From Odiellus spinosus (taxonomy: Eukaryota; Arthropoda; Arachnida; Opiliones; Phalangiidae): 64,000 bases of DNA. The notes beneath the pieces are model-generated. The model made no database searches and had not been told where the DNA came from. It was given only the letters and a program-made list of their open reading frames with translations. The stretch is from contig OY987226.1 of NCBI GenBank assembly GCA_963920705.1, positions 6,202,501-6,266,500 of the forward strand. The letters are read 5' to 3'. Each line of letters opens with the position of its first letter. Position 1 is the stretch's first letter. Below, one piece after another: positions 57,015-64,000 of the stretch. The position numbers were made by a program, and so were the translations under genes.

Positions 57015-58190
57015 CGCGCTGTAGAACTAAAACGACAATTACCTAAATTAACCAAAGACTAATTAGTTGAACGCTCAGCTTACGTGAAATAACCTTAGAA
57101 ATAAACCCATTTAGTGTCGATTCACATTGATCTTTAACCTAAACGTTAATGTCATTTAAAAGCGGATGGAATTAGCGTTCCTATATTTGAAATTAAGTAA
57201 TTGATTATAACAGGGGTGGCGTTGTTGGAAATATTTAAAAAAAAAACCCTGTTAACGATACCATTCGATGGTCTAGGTGATAAAGTTGTCTCCTAATCCA
57301 GGCACACGTAATCAGAGAATTCACAGTACATTAACGCGGGAACCACTTGTTCGGCATAACGGCGTTTCAAATCCACGTAGTTAACACTATTAGTTCTCTA
57401 TATTAAATGAACCCACACGTTGTAATCAGAGAATTCACAGCACAGTAACGCAGGAACCTCAATGTTCGGCAATTAGTTCTCAATAATAAATGAACCCACA
57501 CGTCGTAATCAGAGAATTCACAGCGCAGTAACGCAGGGACCACAATGTTCGGCATAACGGCGTTTAAGATCCACGTAGTTAACAGCCTTTGTTTCTCAAT
57601 AATAAATGAACCCACACGTTGTAATTAGAGAATTCATAGCACAGTAACCACTTCGTACAGCATAACGGCGTTTAAGATTCACGTAGTTAACAGTATTAGT
57701 TCTCAATATTAAATGAACCCCAGGCTACACTGCAGTACGGTTTTGTAGGTTTGAGAAATCGACCGTTAAATTTACTGCGACGAAGCTGTAGGCGAGTTTT
57801 CAAATTTTCCAAGAAAAAAAAAAAATTAACACGATTAACATGTAGGCCTAAAATAAATTTGATTCACGAAAGTTCGTTTTAAATAATTAGTGGGGGTTAA
57901 ATAAAGGTTGATAAAGATACTTTTTTAGTTAATTTTGATGTTTTATTGAAAATCTATTTATTTAATTTATTATTATTATAACAAAAGCTTATAATATTTT
58001 TTAATGTTATTACTATATTTATTTATATTTTATCACGTGACCAAAGCAAGTTTCCTAAAACTATTTCAGTACTAAAGTGAGGGTGAAAAGTAAAATATGT
58101 TATTTTTAACGAGGGTGAAAGGAAATTCTGATTCATTAATTATGATTAATCTTATTTAATAATTTTTGTAATGTTGATTTAATCATATGG
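57015..58190 (+). mobile_element. Dispersed repeat, copy 2 (related copy at 22.6 kb)
   Basis: Shares ordered blocks with 22,640-23,600, from CTGTAGAACTAAAACG through AACAGGGGTGGCGTTGTTGG to AAAGCAAGTTTCCTAAAACT and GTTGATTTAATCAT. It is longer than copy 1 because an internal piece is tandemly repeated (57,300-57,725). Unidentified class; no open frame of interest. Confidence 0.7.
57300..57725 (+). repeat. Internal tandem repeat (about 82-116 bp) in the dispersed repeat
   Basis: TAAATGAACCCACACGTTG, GTAATCAGAGAATTCACAGC, CAGTAACGCAGGAACC, GTTCGGCATAACGGCGTTT and ATCCACGTAGTTAACA recur in order. AATGAACCC occurs near 57,406, 57,488, 57,604 and 57,713. The copy at 22.9 kb has only one such module, so the expansion is specific to this copy. 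Confidence 0.85.
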
Positions 58191-59093
58191 GGTCTAGGTA
58201 TTGCATTCGGTACGGCGTCTCTACAATGTATTTTCTTTAGTCGAACACGCGGGCGTTGTGATAAATGGATACTGTTATCCATTCTGCGAAAATGATATTT
58301 TCTGAGATTTCTCTCGGCGGGTAGCCGGCTATACAATATAGAAGACGTATCCCTCGAGGACACTTTTAAAGATCCATATTCCTTTTTTCGATATTTTGAT
58401 GTAAATATCCCTTGATGGCTCGAGAAAGAGATATACCTTCGTCACGCGTGGCTTCCACCAACCAAATCCAACATAATACTCTAGGCTTTTTTTTTTTTTT
58501 TGAAAATGATGACCCCCTCAATATAACTCAGAATCGGAAAAAAGTGTAGCTATAATAGAAACGACCTATTCTTACAGGAAACGTTCTCAAAGGGCACACG
58601 CCAAATGTCGTGAAACTTTCAGAAATATTTAAACAGGCATAGAATACAAAAGCTTTACTTACCAGAGATTTTTACAGTTGGAAAAACGATAGAAATCAGA
58701 TGAATATAGTTCTAGGATGGTTATAAACTCAATATAACAATCATTTAATGTAGACATGCAAATTGAACTCGCGACAAACACGCTAATTCCCTTTTCAAGA
58801 ATAGTTGCTATCATAAAAGAGGAGGAGCTTACTAAGGGATTGTTGCCGTCGACGTCATTAGCTACGTAATAGCTTGTAAAGCTCATAGTACTCGTGAGCA
58901 CCGAACATTTCTTAAACTTTTATTTTCTATATCCGTGTCAGCTCCCGAGTGACTTCTGAGCCCTCTGACCCCTAGCGTTTTATGAAAACGGAAATAACTG
59001 CCCTGTATAACCTTAACGCCACGTGATTTCGTGACGTTGTTAGCAACATTCGAACAAGATGTCGCACCCACAAGTTCTTTTATAATAACTACT
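58191..59093. other. No supported feature
   Basis: AT-rich DNA with a T-run near 58,488. Three minus-strand frames of 62-80 residues are unrecognised. Confidence 0.5.
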
Positions 59094-59277
59094 TTTGAAA
59101 AAAATCCCTGAAGGATTTGTGATGTCCCTTTTTGTCGTTCTTGGCCAACTTAGCTCCTTCATCACCAGATCTAAGTTGGCATGCGTCTCACGTCATAGAA
59201 AACTATGCTAAAAAGCCGCGCGACTAAAATGAAAACGCAAAACTGACGTCACAAATTCTTCAGCAATTTTTTTCAAA
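59094..59277. mobile_element. Short TIR element (184 bp)
   Basis: TTTGAAAAAAATCCCTGAAG and GATTTGTGATGTC at the left pair with GACGTCACAAATTC and CTTCAGCAATTTTTTTCAAA at the right, about 33 bp with four mismatches. The interior has AACTTAGCTCCTTCATC and GATCTAAGTTGG, a smaller hairpin. No clear target duplication. Confidence 0.78.
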
Positions 59278-59752
59278 TATTAAAAAGGAAATTGACGTGT
59301 TTGGCGCGAGTTAAATTTGATGAGGTTGCATGGCTACTTTAAATACATATAATAATACATTATGATAATCAAATTCGTTTCAAAATGGTAACTTATTTAT
59401 TTATAACATCATTATACATATTTGGGGGTATTTTTACTCTTTTTTTTTCAAACTTTGACAAACCGAGGAGTTTTTTTCATTTTATTTATCAATCAAATAT
59501 TAACCAACAATTTCTTATTTAATTTGTATACGATAAAATAACAATTATATAGGATTGGTTGGTTTTTATTTTGTAATATATTTTCCACAAACCATTTTTT
59601 TTTGTTTTTTATTTTTATTTTTTGGTTTATTAGCTTTTACACAAACGATTCCACTGGGATAAATCTTCGTTATATAATTTTTAACACTTGGGTTAAAATA
59701 TTTTTTCGGAGCGATTAACTTACACAAAGTTTAGTCTAAAAACCATTTTCAT

Positions 59753-59783
<31 letters not shown>

Positions 59784-62210
59784 TACATATACTAGTTCCA
59801 CACTTAAGTTTAATTTAATTTTATAATTTATAACTTTAGCAAAACTTCTAAAATACCTTTTTGGTCAATTATTAGTTTTAATTGATTCGATATTTTTAAG
59901 TTAATTATTGTTTTTAATCATTAAAAAGTCGGTCGAGACGGATATAAAAAAATTATACAAGTAGTGATCGTGTTAATTGAATATTTAAATTTGATTCTTT
60001 TGAATTATATCTGGCGCGTATTACTTAATTTTAATTACAGTATTTTAATATTAATTTTACGCGAATTATATTCAAATTAACATAACCACTCGAGCCCCTT
60101 ACTTGTCTTTCTATATATCCACTAAACCGACACTTAATTTAGATTATTTTCAATTAATAATTACAAATTTAATTTCATATATTTCAAGCCCCGTAATTTT
60201 ATTTTTCCACGAATATTTTTTTTCTTTGTTTTATTGTTTCACATTCACGCAATTCTTTAAATTTTTTACAAGAGGTTTTTTATACTGTACAGAGGAACAA
60301 ATTAATTTATTTAATTTATTTAATTATATATATTTATATTTAAATACATCTTATTCTTCATATTTATCGGGGTTTTCTTCTTCAGTATTTATAATTAAGT
60401 TTTTGACGATACCAGTCGATAGTTTTATTTTATTATCTAGTTAGTCAGCTTGAAAATTAAACTATTTAATTACGCAATTAATTAATTTCAGTTTGAAATT
60501 TATGTATATACATTTTTAATTAAACTAGGCAATAAATATTTCTGATATGTCACGAGTATCAAATTAAAATCTTAAATTTACAATAGTGGATGAAATTAAT
60601 AAAATTAAAATTTAATATAATTTTAAATTATATAATTAATTATTTAATAATTAAAAATTAAACCACTATGGCTGACTAATCAGACAATCGTGTAATTTTA
60701 AGAACGAAAAATTATGCAAATTTTAAATTATTTAGTTTAATTATTTATATTAAACTTAAATTTTATCGGAAGATCCTATATGTTTAGTTTTTTTTATTTT
60801 ATTTTATAAACACGTTATATCACATTTTGCTTCTTAATTTTATATGGTACGTCTCGAATAATTAGTTTTTTTAATTGGCACGGGAATTTCTTGGATAAAT
60901 TAAGAAAAATTGGCTTCTGTCTAGCTGCTTTTATTTCTCTATATATTTTTTTAATTAATTAAATTTTTAATAGCACTGAGCACCCAGTTTTTAACTAATA
61001 TTTTTAAGGGATGTGAAGCACCAATTATTTGAAGCCTTTTAATCTGTCAGAAACTATTTAAGCGATCGGTTCTTCGGCTTTCTAGTAAATTTCAGTCTTA
61101 TTAATTTCTAATATTTTAAGAGTTTTAATTATATTTGATGGTTATAAGCAGTACTGATCAAATTAAGTTTAAATTAATTTACGATAATTGATTTCATTGA
61201 AACTATAGAAATTATAAAAATTTGAACTTAACTTAATTTTTTTTCTATTTTTTTTAAATGGTAAAGATTAAATTAAATCTAAAATAACAACAGATCAAAA
61301 GAGAATATACTTGATTTAATTTTCTAGTTGGATTATGTAGATTAAAAAATTTGAATACATTTACAGAAATTTCAAATCAGATTAACCTAGATTTTAATTA
61401 CAAAATAAATACTGCTTAACCATCTTCTTAATTAAAAAACCCTTTAGGCTAATTTTCTATACCTTTTGATAGTAAAAGTTTCGGATGGTTTTCAACGCAA
61501 AATTGCCAAAATTACCACAACAAACAGAATAAATTTAAAATAAAAAATTCACATCTTAACCCTGATTGAGATTTCATTGAATTCCGCAAGAGAATACCGT
61601 AAAACTAATCTTCTTCATCCCAGCCTGAAATGGATTCTTATTTTCCCTAAACGTTTTTTTTTTTATTTTTCTTCTCTCAGTGGCTTGTCCTAGCTGCATG
61701 AGTACAACTAACTTTTCTGGAAAGTTTCTTATGTGGGTGGGAAAAAAAATTCTTTCGTTCACCGGAACCCGGAAAACACCGTTTTTTCTTTGGGACTATA
61801 GGTGGGAAATTATTCGAACTACTTTCTTTTAAATGGGGTTTTACATTGGATATCACTTCGCGTATATAACTTTCAGTTACATCTTTTCCTACTGAATTCA
61901 TCTCGATTTTTTTTTTATTCGCGGAACTGAAGTCCTACTTCTTTTGGTGAGAGAAACGATTTGAGAGAAGAGAGTGGGAAAGTTTTTCTCGATTTTCTTT
62001 GCCTAACTAACGTTACTTTTAGCTTCGCTTTCTATATAAGAGCAAAGATGATGGATACTAATATACGCAGGATACGTTTTTAGAATTACTTTATTTAAGG
62101 AAAATGTTTCTAAATAGTCATAAAATTAGTCGTTCCTTATAAGGAAAATTCTTAAAGATTGTTTCATATTCTGATTTATTTAAATTAATTTAATTATACC
62201 CAATTAAATC
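59278..62210. other. Very AT-rich stretch without supported gene
   Basis: Extremely AT-rich. It contains a TTTA microsatellite at 59,751-59,784. The 113-residue frame at 60,103-60,444 is hydrophobic and Phe/Leu/Ile-rich, as expected from T-rich DNA, and I do not treat it as a membrane protein. Minus-strand frames at 61,574-61,901 are unrecognised. Confidence 0.5.
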
Positions 62211-62500
62211 TTGAACAAAATTCTTGAAATTAAAACTTGAATAAAAATACTTGAAACTATTTATTGAATAAAAATACTTGAAACTATATATTGAATAAAA
62301 ATACTTGAAACTATAGGTAAATCTTGAATAAAAATACTTGAAACTAGGTAAATCTTGAATAAAAATACTTGAAACTAGGTAAATCTTGAATAAAAATACT
62401 CGAAACTAAATCTTGAATAAAAATACTTGAAACTATGTAAATCTTGAATAAAAATACTTGAAATTAAAACCAATTCTTTAAAAAAAAATACTTGAATCTA
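62211..62500. repeat. About 31-bp tandem repeat
   Basis: About nine copies of CTTGAATAAAAATACTTG followed by AAACTAGGTAAAT or shorter forms. The spacer between units ranges from about 5 to 13 bases. Copies are close in sequence. Confidence 0.9.
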
Positions 62501-62810
62501 AATCTTGAACAAATATTCTTCAAAATCTCGAACAAATACTCTTCCAAATATTCTTCAAAATCTTTAAGAATTTTCTTCAAAATTTTTAAGAATTTTTCTT
62601 CAAAATCTTAAACAAATTTTCTTCAAAATCTTAAACAAATTTTCTTCAAAATCTTAAACAAATTTTCTTCAAAATCTCAAACAAATTTTCTTCAAAATTT
62701 TTAAGAATTTTTCTTCAAAATCTTAAACAAATTTTCTTCAAAATCTTCAACAAATTTTCTTCAAAATCTTAAACAAATTTTCTTCAAAATCTTAAACAAA
62801 TTTAATATTT
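62501..62810. repeat. About 23-bp tandem repeat
   Basis: About 13 copies of CTTCAAAATCTTAAACAAAT plus TTT, with a TTTTTAAGAATT variant in some units. It directly abuts the 31-bp array. The shared AAATCTTGAACAAA/AAATCTTAAACAAA transition suggests one array evolved from the edge of the other. Confidence 0.88.
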
Positions 62811-63797
62811 CAAACGAAAGAATACGAATCTATATCCTAAGGCTAGTTAAAAGTTTAAATATTAAAAGCTTTATTTGTATTTATTAATTTAGATATCAAT
62901 TAATAATCTTGTTAATTAATATAATTATGTATTTCGTAAGTCATTCAGTATAATTTTTCAATATTACGATATATTAACAAGCCTTAGAATTCAAGTTTAT
63001 TAAAATTGGGTTTCAAAATTAAATTTAATAATTATTATCTTAAATCCCAGCAATCTTGATTACCTCCACGCCACAAAGTATCACGATTCACGAACAACCC
63101 TAAATGCGTATCCAATATTCCATTAGTATCTGTCATCCTTGGTAAAATTTAGAATCTTCTTTTTAGCGGCTCTCTCTCTCTATCTAGCACTTTCTTTTTC
63201 TACAGTCACTCGAGTCTCCGATACTTTTTTCCCTGCTAGCTTTTGTTAGCGTCACGTTTTTCAATAAAGTTTTAAAGGGGCTATAAGCATAGTGTTTAGT
63301 AGCTGATCGCGCGAACGTACGCATTTTTTTGGCCTTGTCCCATTGGTCCAACGCAAAGTATTTTCCTAAACCTTTTATTCGATAAATTTTAAAAGTATTT
63401 GTTATTATTAATTAGCAAGAATTCATCTTTTATTAATTTTTTTCTTTCTTTTAATTATTGTCCGACTTATATGAAATTTAAAGGGATAAGTACGGTCAGT
63501 TGGTAATATTTTAATTGGGACGAAACACTTTGATTTGTGCAACGGATCAAATAGTTAAGGAATTTTGCGAAATAACTATTAATGTTTATCCTCGAAGGGG
63601 CCTCATAATAACTTGATTTAAATTATGTTAAATGATATATATTAGTAATTTAAATTAGTTCACTCCGCCTTTACAGTTACAAAAGATATATATCTACCCT
63701 TTATGTATTATTTCGCTATAATTTAATTACTGGTATTTAACTAATTTTAATTACAACGCAAAATAAATTACCCCTTTATTAAAAATAATTCAAATAT
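62811..63797. other. No supported feature
   Basis: AT-rich DNA with a TCTCTCTCTCTATCT stretch near 63,172. The last eight bases (TCAAATAT, 63,790-63,797) are the left target duplication of the next element. Confidence 0.5.
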
Positions 63798-63925
63798 TAG
63801 AGGTCGGGGGTTTGGACAAGATAATTTTTGTTAGTTTATAAATGCAAATATTTAACTGATTAATTTTTATAAATAACTAATTAACCGAATATTTATAGAT
63901 TATCTTGTTCAAACCCCGATCTATA
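63798..63925. mobile_element. MITE with exact 8-bp target duplication (128 bp)
   Basis: The ends TAGAGGTCGGGGGTTTGGAC and TTCAAACCCCGATCTATA are inverted repeats, extended by AAGATAAT/ATTATCTT. The flanks are both TCAAATAT (63,790-63,797 and 63,926-63,933). Inner arms AAATATTTAACTGATTAA and AACTAATTAACCGAATATTT also pair, so almost the whole element folds back. An 8-bp duplication is typical of hAT-type transposition, though the ends are not diagnostic. Confidence 0.85.
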
Positions 63926-64000
63926 TCAAATATCATTTTACACTAAATAACTTTAACCCTGAATAACTTAAATATTAGAATTTTAATTATTAGTAGTTAT

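Noticed and set aside
60103-60444. 113-residue hydrophobic frame resembling a membrane protein
   Set aside because: T-rich DNA gives Phe, Leu and Ile by composition. No start context, homologous domain or neighbouring exon is visible.

Overview
This window looks like AT-rich, gene-poor nuclear DNA from a eukaryote, most likely an arthropod or another invertebrate. The assignment rests on satellites with periods from 15 to 535 bp, many short non-coding terminal-inverted-repeat (TIR) elements, poly-A/poly-T-tailed retroposon-like pieces, and the absence of any compact prokaryotic gene organisation. I recognise no protein-coding gene, tRNA, rRNA or CRISPR array. The very long open frames in the first 18.6 kb come from satellite units. 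All other open frames are short, lack recognisable domains, and mostly overlap repeats.

Region 1 (1-18,620) is one giant composite satellite with two arms of opposite orientation. Three unit families make it up. A is an 18-bp unit with core TTTTCAAAGGGCGT. B is a roughly 31-bp unit: a T-run, then ACAGGGGGTGTATTTAT, ending CGTTTA (B1) or TATTTA (B2). C is a 15-bp unit, TCTCAATCTCAATTT. The left arm reads A, B1, then a B2/C mosaic up to 9,270. Orientation flips there. The other arm runs through inverted B2, a spacer of four small palindromes (9,597-9,770), inverted B1 (to 12,139) and inverted A (to 18,576), and ends in three C-like units. The A/B junction sequence is nearly identical on both arms, in opposite orientation. 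The G-rich strand runs toward the centre on both sides, as in a head-to-head fusion of two chromosome ends or a large inverted duplication. The mosaic also contains a 2.8-kb higher-order duplication.

Region 2 (18,620-33,420) is AT-rich DNA with many small TIR elements. It holds a TA-flanked family with ends AAGGGAGAATG/CATTCTCCCTT, a family with 7-bp target duplications, a 96-bp SINE-like piece present twice, and one copy of a roughly 1-kb dispersed repeat whose relative lies near 57-58 kb.

Region 3 (33,440-36,810) is a second satellite of about 535 bp per unit, in which each unit consists of two inverted repeats.

Region 4 (36,810-64,000) is mostly featureless AT-rich DNA with minisatellites (about 125 bp at 38.7 kb; 20/60 bp at 44.3 kb; about 103 bp at 51.4 kb; about 31 and 23 bp at 62.2-62.8 kb) and more TIR elements, including a fold-back element with an exact 7-bp target duplication (50,397-50,677) and a 128-bp element with an exact 8-bp duplication (63,798-63,925). 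A few CTCF-like AGATGGCG cores occur, one of them just outside the right edge of the giant satellite.

No genes work together here. The content is structural and repetitive DNA, and the notable signal is the architecture of the inverted composite satellite.
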